Shown here: piece by piece, positions 1-13,439 of the stretch | Layout of the letters: each line of letters opens with the position of its first letter | Position numbering within the stretch: the stretch's first letter is position 1 | DNA from: Annona cherimola | Lineage: Eukaryota; Streptophyta; Magnoliopsida; Magnoliales; Annonaceae | Length of the DNA: 64,000 nt | Assembly: GCA_030490835.1 (NCBI GenBank) | Contig: CM059975.1 | Location: 51,575,174 to 51,639,173 of the forward strand | Direction: 5' to 3' | Notes under the pieces: generated by a model | What the model saw: the letters and a program-made list of their open reading frames with translations, nothing else | What the model was told of the DNA's origin: nothing | The model's database searches: none | Made by a program: the position numbers and the translations under genes

Positions 1-395
1 TTCCAATGTATACATTCAGAGCATATGCTCGATAATCTGATTTACTCTCTCTGTCTATCCATCTATCTAGAAATGAAACGCCGTACTGAACTTAAGTTGA
101 GTGCCTAGGATTTCGTGTTGACTTTTCCAAAATCAAGACGTAAACGTTGTATCTCAATCGGATACTACTGACTTCGGCACTCCATGGAGTCGTACTATTT
201 TCTTGTAGTATACCTTGGCTAGCCTTTTTGTTGTGTAGGTTCTCTTTATGGGTACAAAATGCACCACTTTGGATAACCGATCCACAATTACCCATATAGA
301 GTCATTTCCCGCTTGAGTTTTAGGTAGTCCTATGAAATTCATAGTACTATCATCCCACTTCCGTTCAGGAACTTCCAAAGACTATAGCTTTCCAG
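1..395 (-). pseudogene. Ty3/gypsy integrase fragment
   Basis: Minus-strand remnant of the integrase core of a chromovirus-like Ty3/gypsy polyprotein. The clearest stretch is 378-154, with the landmarks 'FIGLPKTQ', 'VDRLSKVVHF', 'TTKRLAKVYY' and 'LHGVPKSVVSD'. Below 154 the frame is broken, but 'GTQLKFSTAFH'-like and 'ERVNQIIEHML'-like remains can be followed to base 1, so the element continues left of the window. The position of the first catalytic Asp (normally MDFI or similar) reads MNFI, a G-to-A type change, so the enzyme would be dead even if joined. It is closely related to the GypA integrase at 12.6-11.4 kb. The right edge, about 395, is where LTR family E sequence begins; no TSD was seen there. 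Confidence 0.85.
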
Positions 396-2063
396 GCATC
401 CGTTCAGAGTCCATAAATTAGTTGCTCCAAAATAGTAACTTTCCATGCATGATGTGAACATCCAACATGGGAAATCCAACATGGGACAATCCAAACATGA
501 TTTATGGTTAAAACAGTAACATAAATGGGGAATTGTGAAAAATTCCAGCTAGGTACATGGATTGTAATCAACCCTAACCTCATCCCTATCTTCCTTGAAC
601 CCTTGAATCTTATTCTTTCATTCATTCCTCATTTAGTACCCTAATCAAGGGCATCATAACTCATCATTTAGGGTTCATAATGGATTTAATTTATGATCCA
701 TGAATGAAGTTGGAAAACTTAGAATCAAATGAATCAAACTTGATTGAATATTTACTTGAAGCTGTGAACTTTTGCTCAAATCCTTCCTAGCTTGGTTTCT
801 TCCCTTTCTTCTCCTCTTTTTCTCTTTTCTTCTTCTTTTTCTCTTTCTTTTCCTTCCTCCTTGGCATGTCCAGCTACTGCCCTCTTTGGAGATTTTTTCT
901 CCTTTGAAATTTTCTCTCTCCAACCTCTTGGAACGTCCCCATGAAAGCCCCTTTCTATATTTATATTGCTGATTTTTTTGGCGCCCACTTTGATACATCA
1001 CATGAGGGTAATTTAATGCCCTCTTATCCCTCAATGAGTTGGCTTAATATTACCCATGTAAAATGCCTATTTACCATACTTTGCAAATATCAAAATTAGC
1101 GCAATTTAAACCCATGTTGCTGTCCACTATTCATCACATCCACTTGGCATAAATTTTTGGCATTTTATGCCTTAAAAATCAATCCAAATTAATGTCACTT
1201 ACTTACCCTAGCTAGGTCGGTCATTTATAGGTGATTTTAGGATTTTTCAAAAATCAAAATATCAATCTAGTTGCCTCCTTGGACGTCCCTTATGCAAGCC
1301 ACCTCAATGGCCTCCCATGGCTACTTAACTTAGCCATTAAACCATGCATTTATGCCTTGGATAATTCATGAATTTTTTTTTTGATTTTTTAAAATGCAAA
1401 ATGCTCCCAAAAATTCCTCCTCATGCCACCTCATCTCATCCCTTAAGTGTCTCATTTAAGAGGTTGATTTTCCATTAATTGAATGGATTCCAAATGAACC
1501 CTATGATGACAAGTGTTCCATGTACCTTTCAAAAGTCAACTTCCCATTTAATTAGTTGACTTTAAATCTGACTCAACGAATCTCATTTCGACACATGTCA
1601 CTTGTCACTTTCGGTTCATTAATGGCATGTCGCTTTTCATAAGCAAAAGCCAACTGCTTTTGTCCTTTTGTGATTAAGCAATTTCTGATGATAATTAGCT
1701 TAATCAAACCTATCCATAAGATTCACCATATCATTTTAACCATTCAGGTCAAATTCCATCTGAAAATGACTTTTCTATCATAAGTTATGTCATTTGAGTT
1801 TAACTCTTGGATTCGGATGAAAATAAATATTTATTACCCTAATCTCATCATAATTTTCATAATCCAATCCATTCATAAGGTTGAGTACATCATCATGTGC
1901 TTACCTTTTAAATTTCACCTCTTTTCGCCTTGTAGGCATCAAGTTATGAATTTTTTAACATTTATTACCTCAATTTCATAATTATCAACATAATCTCCAT
2001 TAATTAAACCATAATATATCAGGTAATTATCCCTAGTATATTCACATTTCCTAACCCTCATTA
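395..2063 (-). mobile_element. Truncated long LTR, family E copy 1
   Basis: Noncoding gypsy-type LTR piece in minus sense. Bases 396-750 match 47700-47900 of E copy 3 (same 'ccataaattagt' and 'cttgaacccttgaatc' blocks). Bases 770-1000 are a pyrimidine-rich leader ending at a TATA box on the minus strand (TATAAATA, 965-958), the same layout as in solo LTR G at 43.1-43.4 kb. ORFs in the 770-1034 region come from this purine/pyrimidine bias and are not genes. Both LTR ends are missing: the left side abuts the integrase fragment and the right side ends at an inverted junction with E copy 2. Confidence 0.65.
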
Positions 2064-3021
2064 CGTCACTTTAGTCCCGAGCCTAATGAAGATTAGGGAA
2101 TGTGAATATATGGGGGATAATTACTTCATATATTATGGTTTAATTAATGAAGATTATGATGATAATTATAGAATTAAGGTGATAAATATTAAAAAATTCA
2201 TAACATGACGCCTATAACATGGAATAAGGTGAAATTTGAAAGGTAAGTACATGATGATGTGGTCAACCTTATAAATGGATTGGATTATGAAAATTTTAAT
2301 GATATTAGGGTGATAATTATTCATTTTCATCCAAGTCCAAAAGACAATTTTAAATGGTCATAACTTATGCTATAAAGGTCATTTTGAGATGAACTTTGTC
2401 ATGAACGATTAAAACGATATGGTAAATCTTATGGATGGGTTTGATTAAACTAATTATCATGATAAATTTCTTAATCACAAAAGGACAAAAGCAGTTGACT
2501 TTTGTTCATGAAAAGTGATGTGCTATTAATGAATCGAAAGCCACAAGTGACACGTGTCAATACGAGATTCGTCAAGCAAGATCTAAAGTCAACTAATTAA
2601 ATGGGAAGTTGACTTTTGAAAGGTACATGAGACACATGTCATCATAGGTTCATTTGGAATCTATTCAATTAATGAAAAATCAACCCATTAATGAGGCAAC
2701 TAAAAGGTTCAATGAGGCGGCACAAGGTGAGATTTTTGGTGGATTTTTGTATTTCCAAAAATTCACAAAATTCATGAATTATCAAGGTGCTTAATGGCAT
2801 GAGAGTATGCTAGATTGTGTAGCCATAAATGGCCAAGATGAGGTGGCTATATGGGACGTCCAAAGAGGCTTCCTTAAGTGATTTTAGATATTTAAAAATT
2901 TCAAATAAATAGAAAACTTAAGGAGCAAGCAAAGAGGTTTCTTAAGGAGCAAACAAAGAGGTTTCTTAGGGAGCAAGCAAGGACAAAAACTTAAGGAGCA
3001 AGCAAGAGCAAGCAACACCCT

Positions 3022-3030
3022 TATAAAAAG
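3022..3030 (+). promoter_or_regulatory. TATA box of LTR E copy 2
   Basis: TATAAAAAG on the plus strand, about 20-30 bp upstream of a purine-rich, AUG-poor leader. This matches the position of TATA boxes in the related LTRs G and I, so it is the likely U3/R boundary signal of this LTR. Confidence 0.5.
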
Positions 3031-5734
3031 AAGAAAATGGGCAGCAAGGTAGCTAGAATGTCCAATAAGAAATAGAGAGGAAGAGAGAGAGGAAGGGAGA
3101 AATGTCCCAAAAATTCAGCAAAATGAAAAAGAGAAAAAGGGAGAACATGAGGACGGTTCTCAATAGCAAAATTAGAGGAAAGGGAAGGCAACATGGGGCA
3201 TCCAAAACAACTGTAACTTGAGGGGGAAGAGAAGGGATGCCCTAGGAGTTCTTAACTTCATCAAAATAGAAGAAAATCTTCAAAAATAGGTATGTAGTTA
3301 TCATTAATGTTTCTTAAGCATTGAAATCAGAAATCTTGATTTTAGATGAGGATGTATGTTGGGTATAAGAATTAAGAACAAAGGAGTAAGGGTTTTGCGT
3401 GTATGTTGAATTTAGATACAAATACGGAAGCAAAACCTAGTAGGAATGAGATAGAAATCTAAAATTTGAAAGAAATAGTAAATCAACGACTTTTAGCATG
3501 AAAATTTTTGTGAAAATTAATGATAGGGTGATTAAGTAATGAATAAATTTTCTGCTTAAAACGATAAGGAGGTTGTAAATTACAAATCCAGGAAAATCAA
3601 CCTAAATAGGGTTGAATGGGTGTCATAATCAACTGCACCAAATGATTTCTAATAATTTTTATACGAAGAATTTTGAGCTAAAATTATATATAATATAAAA
3701 TATAACTTGAATAATACTCAAAAAAAATAAAAATTTATTTTTCAAAGGTATAAATATACCTAATAATTAATATGTTTTGAACCATCTGAAAAAAGATGTT
3801 GCTATCCGGTAGAGTAAAAATACCAAAATAAATATAAACACTTAATATTTTGTGCTGAAAATATTTATTTTGGTTAATTAATGTAGTTATTAAGGTATGA
3901 TATCAAATTCAGATTTAAATTCCTTGATGTGATTATGATTCAAAAATTAGTGAGATCAGTGTATCTGATTTCAGCATTATGGACAGATTGAAGAATAACT
4001 CAAAATAACTATTAAATTCCAGATTTTTTGGATGAAATTTAACTTATAATGGGATATAAATAAGTATCATAAGTGATTATGAGGGTTTAACCTATTAGAG
4101 ATTGATTTTAAAAGGAATGGGTGCTATAGAAGCACAAGTTATACTAATCAGGGAATTGGAAAATGGAGACCTAACTTAAAAGACAAGTGGGTTAAGTTAG
4201 TTTAACGTAAATCTAAATGGATTTATGTAGGTTGGAAAACCTTAAGGGATACAACAATTTGAAATTGATGCATATAAATAAAATATCATTTTCATTTATT
4301 TAGGCAAAGGTAAGGACAAGTATGGAAGAAAGAGATTAAGGCTATCTAAGATAAGCAAGCAAATTTTCCAAAATATTATTTTCCTACTATGTGTTGACAT
4401 GATTGAATATGTTTATGATGATGTTTTTATGAATTTCTTACGAATGGAAAAGCACAAGTATTGAAAATGATGACTTTAATGAAAAGTCATAAGTTTTGAA
4501 AAGGATGACTTTAATGAAAAGTCTCAAGGATTGCTTCATGGGAAGCAAGCAACACTTTTTGAAATAATTATTTTATCACAATTGTTACAAGGATTAAGAA
4601 TGCTTTATGTTGATGGATTTAAGAATTTACTTACAAGCAAGCAAGTTTTTCATGACACAATATTCATAAAGATTTTATAAAGAAAAGGGATTTGTTTATG
4701 GAAAAAGATTGGTTTTCCATGCTAGGACACTTAAACATAAACAATGATTTGGACATAGTCCGTATGTTTGAAAATGGTGTTAGAAAAGTTTGATTTCCTT
4801 ATTGAGGAAAATATTTCGAAAATACTTCAAAAATGTTTACATGGATGTTTCTAAAGGGGTTTAAGGATGACCAATCCGATAAGTTGATTTCATAAAAGAA
4901 TTTGATTTTTAGGTGCTAAAATAGCATACAAAAGGCGATGCAAGCCCCAATTTACATAAAAGTGACAAGAAATATATGTGGACAAGGATATGATCATACC
5001 AGGGTAGAAAAAGAGGAATGATGCAATTGCATAACCTTTATGGGCAAAAGGCTCCGAAATGAAAACTAAGAAAATGCTAGGGAAATACATAGTTTATTCT
5101 TAAAAACTTAAAAGCTTTGAAGTTTCTTTATCATGATAATCTCAAGATTTATTTCAAAAACTATTTTGTTTGAAAAGATTGTTTTCTCAAACATCTCAAA
5201 TGCTTATCAAAATGTTTCACGCAAAATATTTCTAAAAGAATTTAAGGGAGGTCATCCTAAAACAAAATTTCAAATGATAACTTGTTTAAAGTGGGCGCAC
5301 TCACTTTACAAGTTGACACGGATTGCGGTCTATAACATTTTTCAAGATGGATACGAACTGCGATCTATGATCCCTTTTTTTAAGATAGTTTAAAAGGACA
5401 CGGACTGCGGTTTGTGATACTTTAAAGAGTTCATGCTAGCATAAGGATATCTATGACGATGTATGGTGCACCAGAACAAGGAATAGACCAGTTGTAGAGC
5501 ACGGTCTGAGATGGATCGGGACACACTCTACATATGGCTAAGTCCCTAAGGGATGGCAGGAGGGTAGCGGTGCCCTCCCTTAGATGAGAGAAGATGAAGG
5601 AGCGGCCACCGGGCTCACGTGCCGTTGTGGCGTCCCGAACCAGGGTGCCTAGAAGCCTTACTCCGGGACCCTTTTTGATTGGTAAACGTGACTCAGGATT
5701 GTTGCCCTGATCACACAGCAGGATTATATATATA

Positions 5735-6086
5735 TATATCAGAAATATTCAGGTGAGCATCACTCAAATGGGCCCCACATGATTATCAAATTATAATCTA
5801 CTCCACCCATTGTATTTAGAATAATATATTCTATTACCATACTAATTTTCATCCCAATTAGATATGTATATGGGCTCCATCTGAAAATGGTACAAATTTA
5901 ATGTAATAAAATAGTTTGTTGTAAATAACAACTTTAAAGTGGTTTTTTCGACATGTAAACCATTTGCTATAAAATTTATATATAGATAAATGATTGTATA
6001 AAGTTTCATTGCATTCTAATATGTGCGAGGCCCACTTTTGATCAAATGTACCGCTGTTCCGGTGTAGTTGTGCTGCACTGGAACAA

Positions 6087-6110
<24 letters not shown>
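5735..6110. mobile_element. MITE-like insertion in a TA microsatellite
   Basis: About 375 bp absent from the other GypA LTR: there a single (TA)n tract at 18678-18690 replaces the (TA)n-insert-(TA)n seen here. The two ends carry imperfect inverted sequences (left 'caaatgggccccacatgatta', right complement 'caaaagtgggcctcgcacata'). There is no ORF. The family is not recognised; the TA flanks would fit a TA-targeting element, but the microsatellite hides the true TSD. Confidence 0.55.
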
Positions 6111-6117
<7 letters not shown>

Positions 6118-6451
6118 ACATCAATACATGGAGAATTATCATCATTCATTTAACTGGAAAGATATTTTTCACATCAAAATCTTTATCATTGCCTTTACAT
6201 AAACATTATCATACATCACATTTCTATCAAAATTCTGCATGTCATTTTGCAGCTACCTTCATCATCATTTTCTGTCTGATGTTTGAAAAACATGGGTGAG
6301 TCATAATACTCAGTAAGCAGGCCATACATAATTTTTTTCAATCTTTTTCATGTATTCATAAACTGCAAATGCAATGCATCCATAGCATTCATGACATTCC
6401 TTCAGATGCGACGCTAGCTAGGCACCTATCCCATGCATGCTCTCATCTTAG

Positions 6452-9400
6452 TGTGGCGCCCCGAACCAAGGCGTCCACATAGTCCTTACTCCAAGATCTT
6501 ATCGATTGGTAAAAATGACTCAGAATTGTTCCCCTAATCACGCGGCGGGTTCTTAATTGGATCTCGTCCAAATTTTTTTTCATTTCTTTATTTTTCTTTT
6601 CTTTCATCACATAAACATTTACTCATCATCATTCATAATCGACTCATCCATATCATCATAAATCATAAACTTCTCATATTATTCATAACTTCATAATTTC
6701 ATACAACCTATGTCCTTTTTCATCATATCCCATTAGGGAATCTATTCATACAAAAATCTACTAACCTTTGTAGATTTCTCTTTTCCTTTAGCAACACATG
6801 TCCTTCATCTCTTTGCTTTCCCTACACCTGTTTGAGGTTGGGAAAACAAAACATGAGTCGAAACTCAATAAGCAAGTATTTTTCATTTTAAATGCATTCC
6901 TCTCCATTCGATAGAAGACACTTATCAAGTAATCAACTACCAATGGAATAGAAACCTTTTCGCAAACCATTCTTGGAAATCATTCATAAACCATTCATAA
7001 AAATCATTCATGTAAACCATTCATAAATGCATTTCTATCTATTCAATAGGAGACACTTTGCAAGTGATCAACTATCAATGGAATAGAAACCTTTTCATAA
7101 AAATCATTTCATAAACATTGGATGTGCAAATGTTTCCTTTCCACTCCTGACATAAACCTTTGTGCGCAAGTACGCTAGTCTAGGGAACATCTCACATAGC
7201 ATGGTCCAATACGCCGGCTGTCTCCGACTTGGCCTCATCAAGGGGAACCTCTCTTCCTCTTGATGTCTACATGGTTCCTACATGCATGACTTTTGATTTT
7301 TCCGACATTATATACCTCTTACACCAGGTGACTTGTCATTCTCACGTAGAGAATTATTTGCACAATCCCTTAAAAACATCATTTCAAATCCATGCTTTCC
7401 TTTTCAATCCATGTATGAAAATGCAATGCATTCATTCACATATAACATTCCTTTGCCTCCACCTCTAGGGAGGACACCGTCGGCACACAGCCCATTCGAC
7501 TCGGCAATAGGGAAGGGGGACCCTCTGATCCGCTTTCTACTACCATCAAAGCCTCTTCATTATACATCATACATGTGCGCATGTCCATGAACATCACATG
7601 ATATCAATATGCCGGCATGACTTTTCATAAAAACTCATAAACATTCATCATTTCAAAATATTATAGGAATGGCCACCCTTAAACACATTTCATAAATACT
7701 TGAGAATAAAACATATTTTCAAAAGGGTTTCCTTGCTTACCTTTGCTTTGCTTCAACCTGACTCCTTTATCCTTTCCTTTCCTTTTCCTATACAAGGAAA
7801 TTGGATATTTTATCCATCTATTCCATGTCTTAGCTTGCTTTCCATGCATGCTTTACGATCACATATTACCTCATTTTTATAGACGTTATCCTTTTATAAA
7901 TACTTGGTAATTACTCATTTATATGGATTTTTATCCATAAATTTTTTAAAAATTCCACCAATATATTTAAATATTAATATCAAATTTTCTCCAAAATTAC
8001 GCTGTTTACTATTCATAGTTAGTGTTCACGGTACTGTTCACGATCACTGTTCACATTTACTGTTCACAGCAACATGGGTTACTGTTCATGGGTTCCAAAA
8101 ATTGACATTTTTTCCAAAAATAAAAAATATCATGACATAGCTTATGCTTAGTATATCACGAGAAATTTCATACATTTTGAATTTATCATCATTTACTTGG
8201 CTAAATAAATCATTTTCTCCATATACTAAAAATCAACATAACTTCACTTAAGCATAATCCTTAATTCCAAAAATCATGGGATTAATATATCATCATTCCA
8301 AGATCATATTTATCATAATCATACATCCCAAATCATCTTTTATCAAAATTGGAGTATTATTTTCACATATCATATGCTATCTTCCCGAATGCTCCATCTT
8401 TGCTCCAAATTTTTGATATTTCGGCATAATTCCAATTAAGCACTATAACTTTAATTATTTTCTCATGCTTAGGCATTATCTAAGTATGGTTTTACCTTAC
8501 TTAACACCCAAAAGAAATTTGGAAAGAAATCACTTACCCGAAGTGAAGATATCCCTCTTCTTCTCACACTTTCTCTCCTCCTCTTCTTTGGCTTGGCAAG
8601 GGATTTTTTCTGCTCAAAATGGAGCTGGGTTGTACCTTTGGACGTTCACCCTGCCTCCTATTTATAGTTTTTGATTTTTCATCAAATTGGAATTTACTTG
8701 CTTGAGGTATTAAATTGTAAATGTAATTTTTTCTAATTTCCAAAAGGTGCTTTGAGCCATGTGCAGCCACCCTAGCTACTGTTCACGCCTCCCCTATGGC
8801 AGCCCTATTTTTTTTATAATTTTTTGATTTATTAAATTTAATTATTTTAGGCTAATTCAATCTTAGCCATTGATTTTTTTATGATAATGGATTTGGACCA
8901 TTGGATTTGACCCTAAAAGTCCATGCATGTCCACATCCTATCTGTTCCTTGCAGATATGCATTTAATTTTTTTATTTTTAATTAATTAAAAATGACCCAA
9001 AAGTCAAATTATAATTATTGAAAAGTGGGCTACCTTTTTTATCTTCAAATGACGTTCAATCTTGACCTTTAATTCATAATTTTTTAGCAATCTTGGACCA
9101 TTCGTCATGTCCATCATCATATTTTGGCCATCCATAAAAAATTTCATCTCAATCCGACGTCCGGATTGCAAGATATGAATTTTTCTTCATTCTCTAAAAA
9201 ATCCACTAAAAATCCGAAAATACTAAATAAATCAAAAAGTGGCTATTTTGTCCTTTTGTGGGAAGCTTCCTTTCTTGTCTTTTTGTGATTAAGTTAATCC
9301 AAAGTGATTAACTCATCATTTCACTTTAACCACATGATTACTATTCACGTTTCATTATTCATCCGAATTTCATAAATAATTATTTTAACCTTTATTCTCA

Positions 9401-9496
9401 CATATTTCATATTCATGAATGTATATTTTCCAAATATATTACCTATGGTTTACAACCCTAGGATTTTATACATGTGTCTAAGATCGGGGTTTCACA
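6452..9496 (-). mobile_element. Solo LTR I (gypsy type) inside GypA 3' LTR
   Basis: A 3,045-bp insertion beginning TGTGGCGCCCC and ending GGGGTTTCACA, flanked by CTTAG (6447-6451) and CTCAG (9497-9501), a 5-bp TSD with one transition. In minus sense it reads TGTGAAACCCC...GGGGCGCCACA. A minus-strand TATA box (TATAAATA, 8666-8659) precedes a purine-rich leader. It shares the U5-end block (CGCCCCGAACC, GGTAAA..TGACTCAG, CGGCGGGTT) with GypA and LTRs D, F and G, but the body differs. There is no internal domain, so it is a solo LTR left after LTR-LTR recombination. Confidence 0.85.
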
Positions 9497-10617
9497 CTCA
9501 GGGAGGTCACAGCCGGCCTGGGCCTGTATAAGCGACTTGGCGATAGAGAGGGGAACATCCGGTCTGCTTACTACCTCAACTATGGCCTATTATTCCTCGT
9601 GCACCATGCTCACTTACATACACATGCCGGCATGATATCTATAAATCATAAACATTTTACAAAAGCATTTAATAAGCAATTAGCAATCATTTCATGTAAA
9701 GCATTTTAGAAAGCATATAACTTGCTTACCTTCTCAGTTGGTGTCCTCGACCTTTTCTTTTCCTATTCCTATTCAAGGAAAAAAGACATTTTATTTATTC
9801 CATTCAGGTTGTTTCCCATGCATGCTTTATAATATTTGGTCATCATCTCCTTATACGGATTTTTTTATCCATAGGTTCTTCAAAAATTCCATCCTTATAA
9901 TATAAATATTAATCTCAAATTTTCTCCAAAATCACGCTGTTTACTGTTCATAGTTACTACAGCTGATTACTGTTCATCCGAGATTAGTGTTCACAGCGTG
10001 TTGGTTACTGTTCATGAATTCCAAAAATCAACATTTTTTCCAAAAATAAAAATACAATGACATAGCTTAAGTTTAGTATATCATGGGAAAATTCATGAAT
10101 TTTGAACTTATCATCATTAACTTGGCCAATTAAATCATTTTTCCATATACTAAAATTCATCATAATTTCACTTAAGCATAATCCTTAAATCCAAAAATTA
10201 TGAGATTAATATATCATTATTCCAATATCATAATTATCATAAATATTCATCTCAAACCATCATTTAGCAATATTGGAGCATTATTTGCACATTGTATACA
10301 TGATTTTCGCGAATGCTCTATCTTTGCTCCAAATTCTTGATGTTTTGGCATAATTTCACTTAGGCATTATAACTTTACTTATTTTCTCATGCTTAGGAAT
10401 TATCTAAGCATGGTTTTACCCTACTTAATATCCAAAATAAATTTGACTAGAATTCACTTATCCGAAGTGGAGATATCCCTATTCTTTTCACACTTTCTCT
10501 CTCTAACTTTGTCCTCTTCTTTCTCTTACAAACTAAAACGAATTTGGGAGTGGGGATACTTGGATTTCTCAAGCTTGAGTTGAGAATGAGGTGCCTTGGA
10601 CGTTCTCACCTTGCCCT

Positions 10618-10625
10618 TATTTATA
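10618..10625 (-). promoter_or_regulatory. TATA box in GypA 3' LTR
   Basis: TATAAATA on the minus strand at the same place as 20183-20176 in the 5' LTR. It marks the U3/R boundary of the GypA LTR. Confidence 0.5.
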
Positions 10626-11434
10626 CTCCTCAATTTTTCATCAAATTACAATTTACCCCCTTGCTTGAGGTATTAAATTCTAATTTTTTTCTTCAAATCT
10701 CATGCAACACTTGAAACTTTGTGCAGCCCCCCTATAGCAGCCCTATTTAATGATTTTTTTAATTAATTAAAATTAATTATTTTTAAACTAATTAATCTCA
10801 GCCATTGATTACATGATAAGATCAATTGTGGGCCATTGGATTTGGCTCAAGATATCACAGCCCCTGCACGTCCAGCCCCTTGTTGGACTTTGAGCACCAT
10901 TGCATTTAATTAAAGTGATTTTTTTATTTAATGATATTTGACTTTAAATAAACCAAAAATTAATAAAAAAAAAAGTGGGCTACCATTTGATGTTCAATCT
11001 TGGCTAATGTTTCATGTTTTTTGATAGATCATAATCCATTTATCATGATCATCATAAATTTTTAACCATTCATAAAAAATTTCATCCCAATCCAATGTCC
11101 GGATTGCAAAGTATGATTTCTTCTTCAATTTTCACTAAAATCCGAAATTTTATTAAAATATCAAAAAGTATTGCTATTTCGTCCTGTAGTGATTAAATCT
11201 CTTTTTCATCTTTTTGTGATTAAGTTAACCCAAGTGATTAACTCTTAATCACGTGTCTTAATCCCTAAGTTACTATTCACGTGGCTTAAATTTTTGATTG
11301 CATCATTTCAATCTCCAATACTCATACTTGTGAATATAATTCATGAATTTTATTCATCATAAAAATTATTACAAAAATCTAGGGTTTACAACCCTAGGTG
11401 ACACATGTATTGCCTGAGGAGGCTGGGTTCCACA

Positions 11435-11452
11435 ATCCTCCTCCCCTTTCGG
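11435..11452 (-). other. Polypurine tract of GypA
   Basis: In minus sense, AAAGGGGAGGAGGAT lies directly before the 3' LTR start (TGTGGAACCC). It is the expected primer site for plus-strand DNA synthesis. It immediately follows the last readable integrase codons ('SMLRKYV'), leaving no room for a separate 3' untranslated region. Confidence 0.8.
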
Positions 11453-12595
11453 AAACATACTTTCTTAGCATGGAGATGTGAAACACATTATGGATGACAC
11501 TTAAAGCTAGAGGCAGGGCTATTCTGTAGGCTAGGTTGCCTATCTTTTCCAAAACTTCAAAGGGTCCAACGTATCTTGGGTTCAGTTTTCCTCTCTTTCC
11601 AAATCAGGTGACTCCTTTGAATGGCGTTACTTTGACAAACACGTGATCCCCAACTTGGATATTCAAATCCCTTTTTTTGCAATTGGTGTAACTATTTTGC
11701 CTGCTCAGGGCCGTGAGTATATACTAGCGAATCACTTGAACCTTTTATGTCATTCTTTTTGATAGATCTGGACCTAATTTTCTTTCTCCTACTTCATCCC
11801 AGTTTAGAGGAGTTCTGCGTTTCCGTCCATATAAAGCTTCAAATGGGGTCATTTGAATACTTACTTGATAACTGTTGTTATAAGCAAATTTTGCCATAGC
11901 GAAATATTCATCCCATGATCCTCCAAATTCTACTGTGCACATCCTTATCATATCCTCAACTATTTGATTCACCCTTTCTGTCTGTCCATCAGTTTGAGGA
12001 TGAAATATCGTACTGAATTTTAGTTGTGTACCTAAGGTTTGATGTAAATTTCTGCAAAATCAAGGCGTAAAACTGGAATCTCGATTGGAGACTATTGACT
12101 TAGATATTCCATGCAGTTTCACTTTCTCCTTATAATAAATCTTAGTCGGTCGCTTAGTAGTAAAATTTTTTTTGATGGTTAGGAAATGAGCTACCTTTGA
12201 TAATCTATCCACTATTATCCATATAGCATCATTCCCATTTTGGGTTCTTGGCAACCCTTCAATAAAATCCATGGTAATATCATCCCATTTCCATTCTGGA
12301 ACTTCTAGCGACTGTAACTTTCCAAAAGTCCTTTGATGATCCGTCTAAACCTTTGGCATGTTAGACACTTACCCACATATTCAGCAATTTCGCTCTTCAT
12401 GTTATTCCACCAATACATTCTTTTGATGTCTTGATACATTTTGGTGCTACCTGGATACATCGAAAATGGAGAGAAATGTGCTTCTTTCAATATTCGTTCA
12501 TTGTTTTCTTCTTGATTGGGTATACACGGGCGACCCCTATATCTGTACATTCCATGTTCATCTTGTATATATTCATTGGGATTTGTCTTGATCAT
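11446..12595 (-). pseudogene. GypA integrase
   Basis: Zinc-binding part at 12595-12305: '[18 protein letters not shown]' supplies two His and 'CLTCQRFR' two Cys (HHCC). Catalytic core at 12272-12060 with 'MDFIEGLPRTQ' (first Asp kept). The second catalytic Asp region reads 'SNRDSSF' where SDR is usual, so Asp is replaced by Asn (G-to-A). 11972-11745 carries 'FGGSWDEYFAMAKFAYNNSY' and 'PFEALYGRKRRTP'. The C-terminal part, 'GKRGKLNPRYVGPFEVLE', runs to 'VFHISMLRKYV' at about 11455. There are frameshifts between the zinc part and the core and between RNase H and integrase. A chromodomain, usual after this point in chromoviruses, is not seen before the polypurine tract. Confidence 0.85.
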
Positions 12596-12619
12596 TTTCT
12601 CAACATAACTTTTTAAATT

Positions 12620-13437
12620 TCCATTTTCTTGTTGAGCTATTTAATTTACTCAAATAAATTCGACTGGATTTGTAATTGAGACAATCTAACTTGTACCCTT
12701 GGTGGGCTTACAATTATTTCTAGTTGTCTCAATTCTTGTAGTAGCCCTTCTTCCTTTGTGATGAGATGTGCTAAGCTAATATTTCTACTTAGCGTATCGG
12801 CTATTATATTGGCTTCGCGTGGAGGATATAGAATGTTGAGGTCATAATCCTTAAGTAACTCGAGCCATCTTCTTTACCTCATATTTAACTCTTTTTGAGT
12901 AAAAATGTACTTGAGGCTTTTGTGATCAGTATAGATCTCACGCTTAACTCCTTAGAAATAATGTCTCCAAATTTTCAAGGCAAAGACTACTGCTGCCAAT
13001 TCTAAGTAATGGGTTGGATAGTTTACCTCATTTGGCTTGAGTTGCCTGGATGCGTATGATATAACTTTTCCATTTTCCATTAGTACACATCTTAATTCTT
13101 TCTTTGAGGCATCACTATAGATCACAAACCCTTCCTTCTCCATAAGTAGTGTTAGAATCGGCGCTTTTACCAGTCTTTTCTTTAACTTTTGGAAGTTATT
13201 CTCACATTCTGACGTCCATTCATATCGTACTCCTTTCCTTGTAAGCTTTGTGAGTGGAGCTGACAATTGTGAGGATCCTTCCACAAATCTCCTATAGTAG
13301 CCAGCTAGCCCTAAAAAGCTTCTTATTTCTATGATATTTGTTGGTTGTGACCACTTTGTTATTGCCTCAATCTTTTGAGGATCTACTTGTACTCCCTTCT
13401 CGGATATAATATGGCCGAGAAAGGCTACCTCCAAAAT
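12620..13437 (-). pseudogene. GypA RNase H region
   Basis: Starts with the RT thumb/connection ('[20 protein letters not shown]', '[12 protein letters not shown]') and continues into RNase H with 'VIYSDASKK', '[17 protein letters not shown]' and 'YTDHKSLKYIF', giving the Asp, Glu and Asp of the active site, and 'ANIIADTLSR' near the end. A stop follows 'HYF' (12952-12954) and others lie further on. The frame is +1 relative to the upstream RT, with the frameshift at about 13437. Confidence 0.85.
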
Positions 13438-13439
13438 TC

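Larger units (their letters stand above)
5626..11434 (-). repeat. 3' LTR of GypA (interrupted)
   Basis: Starts TGTGGCGTCCC at 5626 and ends GGGTTCCACA at 11434. Removing the MITE (about 5735-6110) and solo LTR I (6452-9496 plus one TSD) leaves about 2.4 kb that aligns throughout with the right LTR (18634-21015), for example 6103-6450 with 18680-19020 and 9500-11430 with 19022-21010. A minus-strand TATA box lies at 10625-10618 (TATAAATA). The LTR is complete at its U5 end, unlike the 5' LTR, which has lost about 53 bp there. Confidence 0.85.
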
